Shown: piece after piece, positions 37,548 through 50,155 of the stretch
How the letters are laid out: the number at the start of each line of letters is the position of its first letter
Position numbering within the stretch: position 1 is the first letter of the stretch
Assembly: GCF_033568475.1 (NCBI RefSeq)
Contig: NC_133123.1
Coordinates: 2,108,001 to 2,172,000 of the forward strand
Direction of reading: 5' to 3'
DNA length: 64,000 bases
Origin: Henckelia pumila
Taxonomy: Eukaryota; Streptophyta; Magnoliopsida; Lamiales; Gesneriaceae
The notes under the pieces: generated by a model
Told to the model about the DNA's origin: nothing
Database searches by the model: none
Seen by the model: only the letters and a program-made list of their open reading frames with translations
Made by a program: the position numbers and the translations under genes

Positions 37548-37994
37548 TAGGGCTGTAAACGAGTCGAGCCGGCTCGCGAACTTTTCGAGCCGGCTCGAAA
37601 AAATATTCGATTTGAATTCGAATTTTTCGAACTCTAGCCGAACTCAAACTATTATACGAGCCGAACTCGAGCCTAATATATTCTGTTCGAATATTCGCGA
37701 GCCGGCTCGCGAACCTTTATATAATATATATATAATATTATTTATAATATATATATATATAATAATATATATAATATTTATATATATATATATTATAAAT
37801 AATATTATATATATTATATATAGATAATATTATATAAATATTATATAATATATTCGAACCGAACTCGAACTCGAACTCGAGTCGAAAATAAAAAAAATTT
37901 TGGATTCAAGCCGAACTTCGAATATCTCAATTCGAACTCGAGCTCGAACTCGAACACTAAAATTTTGCTATAGTTCGGCTCGTTTACAGCCCTA
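37548..37994. mobile_element. hAT-type MITE with 8-bp target duplication
   Basis: A 447-bp element starting TAGGGCTGTAAACGAG and ending CTCGTTTACAGCCCTA, flanked by the perfect 8-bp duplication GTCTCAAC (37540-37547 and 37995-38002). Subterminal GAGCCGGCTCG repeats and an AT-rich centre with long TA runs are typical of this group. The 8-bp duplication and TAGGG...CCCTA ends place it with hAT elements. Non-coding and probably fairly young, as ends and duplication are intact. Confidence 0.9.
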
Positions 37995-38002
37995 GTCTCA
38001 AC

Positions 38003-40179
38003 CTATGTTTTCAAAATCGAACAGAACTGAACGTTTCAATCGAAACCGATCACTGGTTTGGTCTGGTCTGGATTATTCCTAAAAACCATTTTTACGGTCA
38101 GAATCGATCGAACCGGTATCGAACCGGCCAAGAACCGGTTTTTCCAATTTTTTATTTTTTTAAAATTAGTTTTTAAATTTTAAAAACTTATTTAATATTT
38201 TATTATATATATGCAAGATTATTTGGAATTTTTAATTTTTTAAAAATATTATTTTAGTAATATTATATTTTTTTAAATTAATTAATTAATTTTTAAAAAT
38301 ATATAACTATAATTAATATTTTGAATATATTTATATGGTTATTTAGTTTTCAAATTATGATAAATTTATTTTTATAATTTTTTTATACAAAAAAAGTCTA
38401 TATAATTGAGATGGGAGTGGTATTAGTTGTTTTACATAAACTATTAGTTGATGACATAATAATTGCTGAAAATTTCACTTCATGGGATGGCTAGCAGTTT
38501 ATTTCTAAAAGGTTAAATTCCTTCCTAAATTAATCTTTGAACTACAATAAACTGAGCTGCGGTATTTTTTTTTTTAAAAAAAAAAAACCATACAAAAGAT
38601 TATCAAAAGATCACAAAAAATATCACTTGTATTTAAAAAAAACTAATGATAATAAAACAATTTAATCCTCACTCTCATTAATATTATACTAATTAATGAT
38701 AATAATACAATTATATAGCACACGGTAAAATTGTAAAACTGTTTGTTAATTGATATCCCTAAAGAATTTATATAGGTATACACAAATGAGACACTAGTAC
38801 GATTAAATTACATACTCATGGTATCATTTTAGAGGTTACACATTCCTACTTACTCTCCTTTATTTGATCAACAACTTATTATTATTTTCAAAATTCACCA
38901 ACTAAAACCGAGTAAGCGCAACAGGTAATTATATTGTGGGCTTGAAACCAAATTTAATTAGTCACTTTCAATTTCCAATAAGACATTGAATTTATTCTAC
39001 TCCACTGATCTAATATCTCTGTCTTCTTTGTTTTCTATTTAACGCAAGAATTATACTTGGTAGGAATGCAGCCTTGGCTTCGTCGCCTCACCAAAACTAA
39101 AGACCGTATTAAAATAATGTAATGCCATATGGCACGTCCAAATTTCCTTCTACTTTTCGGGTTGAAGAAGTTTTTATAATTTATTTAGTTAAATTTTTTA
39201 AAAAATAATTTAATTTTTTTATTCGAGAATGCACTTGAGTTCAAGTTCAAATCTTGTTTGTAATGCGGGCAACTATTTTATATGGTTGTAATCTATATCA
39301 AGACTGTATTGTATTTAAATAAAATTATATTTTCATTAGACATAATTTTTTGATTCGCATTTTTATGTATGCTTCGAAGCATTACCCACATTTTCAATTT
39401 TCTATCAATGATATGCGTCATTTTCTTGGACGAGTCATTAAGCTAAAGCTTAGGAGGGTTTAACGCTTAAGCAATTTAATTAGTGGTGCCCATCAACATT
39501 TTCTAATCATGACCATAGAGGCTGATTTCCTCATCTTTATCCTTAATTATCACTAATATTAATCATGCTTACAGTGACTATCTTCTAATAATGCAGTACC
39601 GACTAATTAACCCACCATTTATATATATCCAGCAGCTATAATTAACATAATCATTATTCTTTGCCCGAGTCTAACAAATTATTGGACATATATATAAACA
39701 TAATCTGAATATAATTAAATAGTTAGCAAACTCCAAAAATAATTGCAGGATTAAAAACATAGATATATACCATGTATATGAGATGTTCGTGTCGAAACAT
39801 GTCATGCAAAACCACATCGTGGGTAAAACTTTCCATGTAACATAGACAAAGCCGTGTTTAACTGTTTGTGTAACATGTAGGGGTCTGAAAAATGAATGGA
39901 AACGCCGGCCTGGGGCGGCTGTTGCTTTCAAGAGTTTGCTTCAAAATGAGGGGAAAATCACAATCCAAAGCCCCTCTCTTTGCGGTCAATTCCTTACAAG
40001 TATGGATTCTTATTATGGGAGTAGGAAACATCCATTAATAATTATTTTTTTTTCCTCCTCCTCTTTCCTACACACATACTAAACCCATAACAACTCCACC
40101 TGTTATTGATCCACACATTCCTGTTATTTAAACTCAGAGAAGTAGTGAATGAGCCATAATTAAAAAGGGCTCAAGAAAA
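38003..40179. other. Intergenic and MAP70 upstream region
   Basis: About 2.2 kb. A decayed repeat with GAACCGG motifs at about 38025-38150 (hAT-like remains) is followed by AT-rich spacer. The segment about 40020-40179 is the MAP70 upstream and leader region; it contains a TTATTTAAACTC box at 40123-40134 and recurs in diverged form in the downstream array and before the MAP70 pseudogene. No other gene is supported. Confidence 0.5.
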
Positions 40180-42937
40180 ATGGATGGTTTTAATGGAGAA
40201 GATGCTAATTGCTCTCTTTCTTACACAGACCCCGTTGTATTGGAGCTCAATCGACTGCAGAATCTGCTTAAAGGTCTGATTTCTCATTTTTTTTCCTTGT
40301 GGAATCTGCATGTATTTAGACTGATGATCGCATGCTGAATTTCACTATAATGTCAGAGAAAGAGAGGGAATTGGGGAAGGCTCAAGGAGAAATTAAAGCA
40401 CTGAGAGCAACAGAAATCCTCAAGGATAAGGCTGTGGAAGAGGTAGAATCATCTCTCGAATGAACTTCGAACCATTCGCTTCGACATATATATGTATATA
40501 AAAAGAAAACGGAGATTGAAACTTTTAACGTGAGAAGATGCAATACATATATATGCACTATCCATATCTTGAGTTTATATCAATTTGACAGAACAATAAA
40601 TTTGACAGCTTGGAAGTGAAGTAGAAAGGCTGGAAGAGAAGTTAAGAATCAATGAAAGCCTTGTTCAACAGAAGGTGTGTGTTCGTTTTCTGGTACATTT
40701 TTTTACAGTGCTTAATTGTGTACAAGTAAAGTATTTTGGATGCAGAATCTGGACATCAAGAAACTCGCAGGTGAGAAACGTGAAGCTCTGGCTGCACAAT
40801 ATGCAGTTGAAGCGACTCTGCGCAGGGTTTATGCCAATCAAAAGGATGATGATTCTATGCCCATTGAGTTGGTTATTGCTCCGTTAGAAGCAGAACTTAA
40901 GATGCGTAAAAATGAGGTACTCAAATGAGAAAAAACACGTTATCTAGTCATTCGAGTGCTTTATTACTAGAGTTGAAAGGTGCATTGAACTTCTGGTGTT
41001 CGGCCATTTTAGATTGCTGCGCTTCAAGAGGATAAGAAGGCAATGGAACGTCTCACCAAATCCAAAGAAGCGGCACTTCTTGAAGCAGAAAAAATATTGA
41101 AAAGTGCTCTAGAAAGAGCACTAATAGTAGAAGAGGTTCAGAATCAGAACTTGGAGCTTAGGAGACAAATCGAGATATGCCTGGTAACCTTTGAATCAAA
41201 TATTGGTTAGATTTGAGAACATTAACAAAAAAAAAAAGCTAATGTAACGCAGGAGGAGAACAAAGTACTCGAGAAGACGAATAGGCAGAAGGTTTTAGAT
41301 ATTGAAAAGCTTAGTGAAACCATCATGGAGCTTGAGGGGGCCATACTTGCTGGTGGAGCAACAGCCAACACTATTCGTGACTACAGGCGACAGATATCTG
41401 AACTAAATGTAAAATCTTGTGCTTCAGCCATCTATACCGGCTTTATCTAAAAACCACGACATAACAAATTTCCACGAAATTGACCCGCGTATTTTTCTCC
41501 AATTTTGTAGGAAGAGAAGAGGATGCTGGAAAGGGAACTCGCAAGGGCTAAGGTTTCAGCTAACCGAGTAGCAAGTGTTGTAGCTAATGAATGGAAAGAT
41601 GAGAAGGTCAAAGTAATGCCTGTCAAGCAATGGCTAGAAGAGCGAAGGATACTGCAGGTATGCTTAACAACTAACCGTATAAACACGCATTCGGATAACG
41701 AATCTTAGAAAGTAGAAACAAAACCGAGTTCAAGTTTCTGCCAGCATCTGTGAAACAGAATTAATATACTTTGTTATACATGCAAATATTGAATTTGTAC
41801 ACCGTGCGACCTCGGGATTTTAGGCAGAGATGCAAAAGTTGAAAGAAAAACTAATCAGCTCAGAGAGAACTGCCAATGCGGAAGCACAAGTCAAGGTGAC
41901 ACTTCAAGCCCCATTTTGGTAAACATATGTACCTATTTATGGTTGAAATAAACATGCTCGTTTTTGGGCCCCAGGATAAGTTGAAGTTGAGGCTAAAGAC
42001 ACTTGAAGAAGGTTTAAGGCATGTCCCTGGTGTTTCAAACAAGATTAATGGATCCCCTCAAAACTTAAAACCCAGTAACTTATTTGGGATCTTATCAAGC
42101 AACAATAGAACGAAAAAGAGATCAACATCACTACCATGGGCTTCCGACATTGCTAAAGGCTCAGAGCAGACGAGGGATCAAGAACAAGCTTCAATTGTTT
42201 CAGCATCAGCTCATGGCTTGAAAAAGAAACATCCTTGTGGAGAAAATTTGTTGAGAAAAAGTTTATGGGCTTCCAGGAACAAGGTTATTGATGATAACAG
42301 CGAAAAGGAAAATACGGAGGCAAACAGTAATGTAATATTTGATCAAATAACGGGTAACTGTGAAGGAGTTAGAGAAATGGGGAACCACAAATGCACCAAC
42401 GACGGCTGCAAAAAGATTAAAGACGTGGAGGTTGATAATACTGATAGTGAAGACATGGTAACAGGATTTTTATATGACAGGCTTCAGAAAGAAGTCCTAA
42501 ATTTGAGGAAGTCCTGTGAATTGAAAGACCACACTTTGAACGCCAAAGAAGAAGAAATCAAGGTAGTAAACAGTAACTCAAACCCTTAGTTCATATCTTG
42601 ATGTCGTGATTGTTAATAGCACTAATTCAAGTATTTTTTTTCCAGATGCTTATTAAAAAAACTGAAACTCTAGCCAAAGCAATAGAAGTGGAGTCAAGGA
42701 AAATCAAGAGAGAAGCGGCAATAAGAGAGAAAGATTCTACACCAACAAAAGTGGATGCTAAACTAAGAAATCCGAACCCATCCAAAAAGTTAGTAATATT
42801 ATCCATTTCCCATTCCGTGTTTCCGTTTCAACCCCCTTTCCCAAGTTGAAGCAGCGTACGTTAAGAGAGTTCATGCACATCTGATTATTTCTCACTCTCT
42901 GATAATTCCATTGATTAGGTCCACGAATGCCTCTTGA
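40180..42937 (+). CDS. MAP70-like: Microtubule-associated protein MAP70, MAP70-5-like (570 aa, 11 exons)
   Basis: Exons: 40180-40273, 40357-40442, 40609-40674, 40746-40916, 41013-41183, 41253-41408, 41511-41657, 41824-41895, 41975-42562, 42646-42788 and 42919-42937, in phase throughout. Almost the whole protein is coiled coil. It holds the family core: DPVVLELNRLQNLLKEKERE, GEIKALRATEILKDKAVEE, RRVYANQKDDDSMPIELVIA, SALERALIVEEVQNQNLELR, VSANRVASVVANEWKDEKVK and DKLKLRLKTLEEGLRHVPG. A Ser/Lys-rich linker precedes a last helix (YDRLQKEVLNLRKSCELKD). MAP70s are plant-specific, bind cortical microtubules and shape secondary wall patterns in xylem. The last exon is six codons; if the last intron were retained the protein would instead end at 42849 with a hydrophobic tail. 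Confidence 0.94.
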
Positions 42938-43589
42938 AGATACACTCCGAACAAAGATCATGAATGTATAATTAATTCAGCGGTGGAATGGAATGCACAT
43001 GTTTGATGATTTACACTATGTACATATGCAGAGTATTTGTAACAAGTCAATGTCTTGAGTTGTAGAAAGTGATATTTGCTCAAATTTATTTTGTTACCTT
43101 GAATGTTGTTCGATCAAGTGATGTATAAAATGTCGTCTGAGAGAATTACTCAATAAACAATGTGGTTGTGTATGTGGCAAATAGCAACATGTGTCTCTGA
43201 TTCAACAGAAGGCTGAAAGTAATTGAAAAACTAACTTAGGAAATTGAAAGACAAACTTGGGAAAGCTGTGATATGAAACAGGCAAGGAAAAACCATAAAA
43301 TTATGTATAACACCTAAAATTCCGGTATGAAGACATTGGATCACTTGTTGGGGATCTTAAAATTCATTGACAGTTCAAAATCTTGTTCACTCCAGCTTCG
43401 AACGTGCACATTGGCTTTTATTGATGCTGCCAAGATCTTGTCCAAAGAAACTAACCAATCTGCATCCCCCAGATCATTGGCACATCAAGAATGAACCGTT
43501 GCCAAGATTTTGTTGCCTGTTGTAGAGTAGTGTTTGACATGGACAAACTTTGTTGAAATGATTTATGAACACCTATTTAGCATACATGG
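42938..43589. other. MAP70 3' region
   Basis: About 650 bases. The first 230 are the probable 3' UTR, with AATAAA at 43152-43157 as a candidate polyadenylation signal. The remainder has no recognised frame or repeat and ends at the target site of the Copia-like LTR. Confidence 0.5.
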
Positions 43590-44392
43590 TGTTAGACACA
43601 TGCAGCTGCCATATTTGACCAACTCACCAATCAAATTTATTTCTCATGGATTTGTCAAATGTTGAGGCCTACAGGAGTTGTCAGATTTGAAAATTGAATG
43701 GAGAAGGCCGAGAACAATTTCCATATTCACTTTTTGGAAAGCTTATAAATAGATGTCTTCGTCCCTCATTTCAGATATCCCAAAATCAGAGAGCATAGGA
43801 AATAAGAAACAAAGAAAAGGATTTCTTGGTATTTTCTTGAGGGTTCTCTTGTGTGAGTTAGAAAAATATTTTTTCGGTAATACTCGGGGTTTGGGTGTGA
43901 GAGATATAGTGTTTTGTATACACTTGTAATATTTATCCGATTATAAATATTTGCAGCAGCTCCGTGGACGTAGCCTATATTGGGTGAACCACGTAAATCT
44001 TTGGTGTTCTTGTTGATTATTTCAGAAAATTGCAAATTTAGTCTGGTATGTTTGTTACTTTGCGATTTTGGTCCTCTATGTTTTCACATTTCAGTTTTAG
44101 TCCTGCATGTTTTGATTTTTGGCAATTTTGGTCCTTTTTATTCAAAAATGTTTACGTGGCACTGTACACGTTAGCTCTACATCAGCACTGAATTGGTGCC
44201 ACATCAGCGCCACGTCGAAAAAGGTCTAAAATTGCAAAAAAAAATAAAGATAACGGACTAAAATTGAAATCTGAAAATATAAAGAACTGAAATCGCAAAG
44301 TGACAAACATACAGAACCAAAAAAACAATTTTTTCTGATTATTTTATTCCGCAATTATTATCGTCATGATCGCTCCGGCATAAACCATAACA
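43590..44392 (+). mobile_element. Solo LTR, Copia-like, carrying a MITE
   Basis: Starts TGTTAGACACATGC and ends CCATAACA. The left flank is CATGG (43585-43589) and the right flank CATAG here but CATGG in the two array copies, so the original duplication was CATGG. The 3' part (TCCGTGGACGTAGCCTATAT, GGGTGAACCACGTAAATCTT, ATCGTCATGATCGCTCCGG) is typical of plant Copia LTRs. TATAAATAG at 43744 is its probable TATA box. A 313-bp MITE interrupts it near the 3' end. No internal region follows, so it is a solo LTR of about 480 bp plus the insert. Confidence 0.8.
44023..44335. mobile_element. Mutator-type MITE, array copy 1
   Basis: A 313-bp self-complementary element with 9-bp target duplication TGATTATTT (44014-44022 and 44336-44344). 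The ends pair as AGAAAATTGC and GCAATTTTTT-like. Inner pieces such as CTTTGCGATTTTGGTCC find their complement in the right half. A 9-bp duplication suggests the Mutator group. It lies inside the Copia-like LTR, so it is younger than that LTR. Confidence 0.8.
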
Positions 44393-44967
44393 CATAGAAC
44401 ACAAAAATGAAAGATCGTCTTTTGAAACCATGAACGACAAGTGCAAATAATAATTTTCAATTTCTCAATCAAGAATTAAGTTTGGTCCCACTCAATGGCA
44501 TACAATGTGTCTTATGATGAAAATTTTCATTTGGTCATGTGTACTGGACAATGTGGGTCATTGTTTGTAGGCCTTCTGTGAACACTTGGACATACGATGA
44601 AATAAATCGTATTACATGACGGCAAGATACATTGTTTCCATGAAATGCCATCAATAAATCGGTGACAAGTTTATCAAAAAAGCGAACCAAGAAAACAAGA
44701 AATATTCTCAACTCGTTTAACTATTGTCGATATATCAATTTACTTTTCTTGCTGCAACTCTGATTACGGCCACCTGAGGCCAGAGCACTATTCAGTAGCA
44801 AACAGTCGTTGCTTGGTGTTGTGAAATAAGGGGTAGCGAACTCATTACTTCAGTATAAGCTGGACGAAATATATTCAACGAATCCTTAGCTTCAATCTGC
44901 CTTATGATCCAAAAAGGTCAACCTTGTTCCCTCCCAGATACCTTTGACAACCATCTTACATTTGTTT

Positions 44968-47740
44968 TGTGGTGACCCGGGTTGCTAATCTCATCTTAGG
45001 GCAATAAATGATTAATTAACAATTAATCAAACAATACATGAATAATAAACCAAGAGCTAAAATTTTATTTTTTTTAAAAGAAAGCCCCTCGCTCGATCGG
45101 GTAAATGTTACCGATCGAGCGAGCATAAAATTGCAGCTCTCGGTCTGAATCCATTTTGGCCTCGCTCGATCGGTGGAAATCACCCGATCGAGCGAGCCCA
45201 AAAGCTCGATACTCTGTTTTTGCAAACACAGGCCGCGCTCGATCCGTGGACTTTACCCGATCGAGCGGGCACCCTGTCCAGAAAATTAAAATGCAACTTT
45301 TATTCCAAATCTCATACAAACTTTATATAAACTTCTAAACATGCTTCTAGATAATTTACATGCATTCAAACTAATATCAAGTGATCTAGAATATATGAAC
45401 TCTCAAGTATAAATCAATACTTGGCAAAAACAACCTATACAAAGGTTCTTGCTTTCTAACATGTTTACCAAATCATAAATACATGTCATCTGCTTAAAAC
45501 CCGAATCACTACATGCTATCTCTCTTCTCAAGCTATCCAAGCCAACTCTAGCTTGATCTTGCCCCAACCTGATGCAATGCACACATACAAACAAAGCAAC
45601 AACCGGATAACTCCGGTGAGAATAAATCTCAGTATGAAAGACATGCATATACATCATTAAAGCATATGGAATCTATATGCTATAAAATCATAAAACATGT
45701 AATAACATGTAAATCATAGAATCATCATCGACGCTTAAACTCTTAACACATAATGATTCATCTAAAGCAATAACACACATTCATATCTAGAATAGTGTAT
45801 CACAACATGCTTGCATTTATAACTGCATAATCTAAACCATAGAAAACTCTAGGTTAATGCATAAATGCAATGCATGTGCCAAGGAAAAGGCTATCAAATC
45901 TGATATCAATAAAGCTTAGTTCTTTGGGATCCCGAGGAATAAAATAACTATCAAACCGCCGACACTCCCAATCGAGGCGGCATCAAGTATCTTAATCCTC
46001 TGACTTTGGTGCAATTATAGAGAGTCTTCTGGCTCTAAAAGCGAAGGCTGCAATCCATGCTACTCAACTATAATTCTCCAAACGTCATTTCGCACTCTAG
46101 GCTAATCTGCATAAGGAGTTCAAGATGAATGCAACATAAGCTGTATGCATTAAAGACTGTAAAACATCTTGAACTTATAATCACATAAGCAAACAAAGCA
46201 TCAAAACTCATATAAATCACATAAGAGCACTGAAACAACTAAATATGTGATTTCAGGATAACTCGAAAACCACCACGTTCTCGAGTTGTTCTACCTGGCA
46301 GGAATAATGTCGATTCATACCTTTCATCGCGATTCAAACATCTTGAATCTGTTGCCAATGCTGAGTATCTCAAAGCTAGCCAAATCAGTCATACAATTCT
46401 GCTCATTTCAATCAATGCTACTTGAAGGTATTTATGATTCAACTTCAAACACTTCAAGTCATTTGAACTCAAACTCGTCGATTCAACTTCGATAATCTTC
46501 ACTTCAAATCTGAAATAGATTATAACATCTTTAAACATCAATTTCCAATCTGAATCGATGTTTCTTTAAAGATTATACAGTTCAAATCTTGCTAATACAA
46601 TCGGAATTCAAACCGACGTTACAACTATTCGAGTCCGATAAATCTTTCAATTCAAATATCATCATATCTACATTCTAAACTCAATCTCATATTCAATTCA
46701 TCCACAATAAACGTGAATATGAGCTCTAGACCTTTAGAATGCATATTAATTCAAAATCTTGAATCGGCGGCGTAACGGTATAATTTTGGTCTTTCCAAAA
46801 GCTTAAACATCAATAATACAATCATATAACTCTCATATCATCACCAATTCTACAGCTAAATTTCGAAATATGTAGCCCCATAATTTCAGAATTTCAACAA
46901 TTCTTTCAAAAATCGAAAACATGTTCAAACGACGATCTTTTCACGATCCGTCTTAGATATGCTATCGTCATATATGCTAGAACATGTTTATACAATCAAA
47001 TCTTAATTCTAACAACAACTTAAAATTAAAACATGGTAGAACTTCATAAAACTTACGTTAAAACGTAGCACTCGGAGCTGTGATCGCGAATATATGCTTA
47101 ATCGGAAATTCTACCGGGCGGATTGAATTTAATCGGGACTAGAAATAATCGAAAATGGCGTTAAAGAGGTTTCTGAATTTCCTCTATTGCTACTGCTCTG
47201 TTCACGTGAATGATGCTAAGAATTATGTGCATTTAGATATATATTGGCATAATTGCAATTTAGTCCCTGAATTCTTCAATAATTGCAATTTGGTCCTCGG
47301 CCAATCTTTTAATTCAATTTTAATCCTAAATAATTTAAGAATATTAGAATTCAAGTCTAAACTCTAAATATTCTCAAATTAAATATTCTCAGATTAAAAT
47401 TAAATCATTTCAGCCCTTATCGCATTTTAGTCCCTGAACTTCTCAATATTTGCAAATGGATCCTTTCTCGGATTTCATCCTCAAATTCAATGTTTGATAT
47501 TTATCATCTTGGAATTAACATCTTAAATTCCATAAATATCAATTCAAATATTTTTATTTTTTTTAATTTAAGAATTCCGGATATTAATTTCTTAAAATCC
47601 GAAAATTCTCAAATTAAATATTTCTGACCCGAAATTGAAATCTCTAATTTCCATACATTCTTAAATTCATATTTTCTCTCTTATTCGGAATTTAAATCTT
47701 AAATCTCATAATTAAGAACTTAATATTTTTGGGTCTTACA
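44968..47740 (-). mobile_element. Solo LTR, Ty3/Gypsy-like (2.8 kb)
   Basis: A 2,773-bp unit present only in array unit 1, flanked by the 5-bp duplication TGTTT (44963-44967 and 47741-47745). Read on the minus strand it starts TGTAAGACCCAAAAATATTA and ends GGGTCACCACA, so it has LTR-type ends and resembles the start of the solo LTR at 35075. No internal region is seen. It contains three tandem 36-bp palindromes of CTCGCTCGATCGG type at 45088-45269. Because units 2 and 3 lack it, it inserted after the array formed or was not copied. Confidence 0.8.
45088..45269. repeat. Three tandem palindromes inside the LTR
   Basis: Perfect or near-perfect 13-bp arms (CTCGCTCGATCGG with CCGATCGAGCGAG) around 10-base loops at 45088-45124, 45161-45196 and 45234-45269, spaced about 73 bp apart. 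They are far more GC-rich than the surroundings. They may be structured RNA or protein-binding repeats of the LTR. Confidence 0.8.
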
Positions 47741-49337
47741 TGTTTTGAGTAGCTTATTTAGGGACCATCCAAATGAGGCCACCTGCAGTCAAGGAGGTGT
47801 AGGTGAAATCACGTTCGAGAAACCCGAATACATATTATTAGTGATTTCAGGGGAAATTTATAAACATCATCTTGAACGTGATTTCACCTACACCTCCTTA
47901 ACGGTTTTGATTACTAAAATGGCAGAACATGCCAGAGAAGTTGCATTGAATACTCAAGGGGTTTTACTTGTTACTACTCCTTTTGAAGTGAAAGCCTCTT
48001 GTTTTGGTCTTTTTGCTGCTTTCGGCATACCCCAGGCGATTAGTTCAGTACCTAGCCTCATGAATTTCGCCTGGTAATGATTCAGTTGTTGTTGAATAGA
48101 AATACAAACTACTACTAATAGTAATGGTACGACGCAAATTTCTTGATTAAACCTTTCCATGTTTCAAGCATCGTTTCCATCTTGTGCAGTTCAGCTCGCC
48201 ACACAAGATGAGAAGTATAGTTATTGCTCCTCAACAACAACTCGCCTTCAAATTTATAAAATGTTAACTATCAGAGCTTGATACTAAATGTAGCCTCCTC
48301 TGTTCTAAGAATAAATATCGAAGTTCCAGAATTAAGTTGTATCTAAACATTTCTACAGGTCACTTACAGTATCCCTTTTGCCTTAGCTTCCATATATTCG
48401 AAAGACAGTGTAACTGGTCAAGGTATGTAAGTTAGCATCTTATATTTCTATACATCTGACACAATCTACACTGACACGATTTTGAAATCACTTATAATAT
48501 GTATTCGGTTTCTCGAACGTGATTTCACCTACACCTCCTTGACTGCAGGTGGCCTCATTTGGATGGTCCCTAAACAAGCTACTCAAAACAAATGTAACAT
48601 GGTTGTCAAAGGTATCTAGGAGGTAACAAGGTTGACCTTTTTGGATCATAAGGCAGACTGATGCTAAGGGTTCGTTGAACATATTTTGTCCAGCTTATAC
48701 TGAAGTAATGAGTCTGCTACCCCTTCTTTCACAACACACCAAGCAACGACTGTTTGCTGATGAATAGTGCTCTGGCCCCAGGTAGACGTAATCATAGTTG
48801 TGACAAGAAAAATAAATTGATATATCGACATAGGCTAAACGAGTTGGAAATATTTCTTGTTTTCTTGGTTCGCTTTTTTGAAACAGAACACCGAGTCAGA
48901 GGATTTATATAAGAATTGAATTATCAATGAAATTACTAAAAATAAAACCAAACAAAGTGTAAAATTGTTAATTTTTATAATAAAATAAAAATTGGAGTGT
49001 GTTTAACAAAATATGGGGTGTATTTTAGTTACTCAAAAACATTAGTTTCGTTTGTTAATATCATTAAATATATATATATATAAAAAATAACTCAAGTATT
49101 AAAAACTAACTGTTATTTTTTACTTTGATCTTTTTTTTACTCGGATCGGGTTAATTTGGAGTCTTTGGCACTCCTAAAAATGCACAATAACTAATAAAAT
49201 AAAAAATAATAATGTTTTTGTTAAGAGTTTTTTTAACAAGAAAAACAATTGAAAATAAAGATATTTAAAAAGGATTTTGAAATACTTTCTTAATTTATAA
49301 GACGTGTAATTCTTTATGTAAAACTCTATGTAGAAAT

Positions 49338-49460
49338 ATTATTATTCGAAGAAAACATCCATCAATAAGTTGTTTTTTTTTTCTCCTTCTCTTTCCTACA
49401 CACATACCAAACGCATAACAACTCCACCTATTATTGATCCACACACACTCCTGTTATTTA
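49338..49460 (+). pseudogene. MAP70 upstream-region copy, array unit 1
   Basis: Matches the MAP70 upstream region at about 40023-40130: AACATCCAT, TTTCCTACACACATAC, AACAACTCCACCT, TTATTGATCCACAC and CCTGTTATTTAAA occur in the same order. It is cut off by the SINE end and followed by the next array unit rather than by MAP70 exons. Equivalent copies lie at about 52330-52440 and 55316-55423. Confidence 0.85.
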
Positions 49461-49505
49461 AAAAAAAAAGGGTTGACACCGAAGGGGACCCCATCCCACA
49501 TGATA
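49461..49505 (-). mobile_element. Truncated SINE end at the unit 1/2 junction
   Basis: An A-run followed by GGGTTGACACCGAAGGGGAC and CCCATCCCACATGA, equal to the tail end of the complete SINE at 55424-55681. It stops abruptly where the LTR-derived start of unit 2 begins, marking the duplication breakpoint. Confidence 0.85.
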
Positions 49506-49506
49506 G

Positions 49507-50155
49507 TATAAATAGATATCTTCGTCCCTCATTTCAGATATCCCAAAATCAGAGAGCATAGGAAATAAAAAACAAAGAAAAGGATTTCTTGGTATTTTCT
49601 TGAGGGTTCTCTTGTGTGAGTAAGAAAAATATTTTTTCGATAATACTCGGGGTTTGGGTGTGAGAGATATAGTGTTTTGTATACACTTGCAATATTTATC
49701 CGATTATAAATATTTACAGCAACTCCGTGGACGTAGCCTATATTGGGTGAACCACGTAAATCTTTGGTGTTCTTGTTGATTATTTGAGAAAATTGCAAAT
49801 TTAGTCCGGTATGTTAGTCACTTTGCGATTTTGGTCCTCTATGTTTTCACATTTCAGTTTTAGTCCTGCATGTTTTGATTTTTGGCAATTTCGGTCCTTT
49901 TTATTCGAAAATGTTTACGTGGCACTGTACACGTTAGCTCCACATCAGCACTGAATTGGTGCCACATCAGCGCCACGTCGAAAAAGGTCTAAAATTGCCA
50001 AAAAAAATAAAGATAACGGACTAAAACTGAAATCTGAAAATATAAAGGACTGAAATCGCAAAGTGACAAATATACAGGACCAAAAAAGCAATTTTTCCTG
50101 ATTATTTTATTCCGCAATTATTATCGTCATGATCGCTCCGGCATAATCCATAACA
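49507..50155 (+). mobile_element. Truncated Copia-like LTR with MITE, array unit 2
   Basis: Copy of 43744-44392, lacking the first 154 bp of the LTR. The Mutator-type MITE lies at 49786-50098 with its TGATTATTT duplication (49777-49785 and 50099-50107). The LTR ends at CCATAACA and is followed by CATGG. Confidence 0.88.

Larger units (their letters stand above)
44675..48880. repeat. Inverted repeat of array unit 1 (left arm split by an LTR)
   Basis: Left arm 44675-44967 plus 47746-47849, right arm 48483-48880, about 400 bp each, with a loop of 633 bp. The left arm is interrupted by the 2.8-kb solo LTR. A short piece of the arm (GGAGGTGTAGGTGAAATCAC) also occurs inverted inside the left loop edge (47877-47896). 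In this unit a 110-residue frame runs from the left arm through the loop (47745-48077); it is closed after the arm in the other two units. Confidence 0.88.

Noticed and set aside
37700-37860. Stand-alone TA satellite
   Set aside because: It is the AT-rich centre of the hAT-type MITE at 37548-37994.
43766-44035. Minus-strand 89-residue frame repeated at 49529 and 52539
   Set aside because: It is antisense sequence of the Copia-like LTR, repeated because the array repeats.
47954-48160. Minus-strand 68-residue frame repeated in all three array units
   Set aside because: Conserved only because the units are recent duplicates; no start context or family match.
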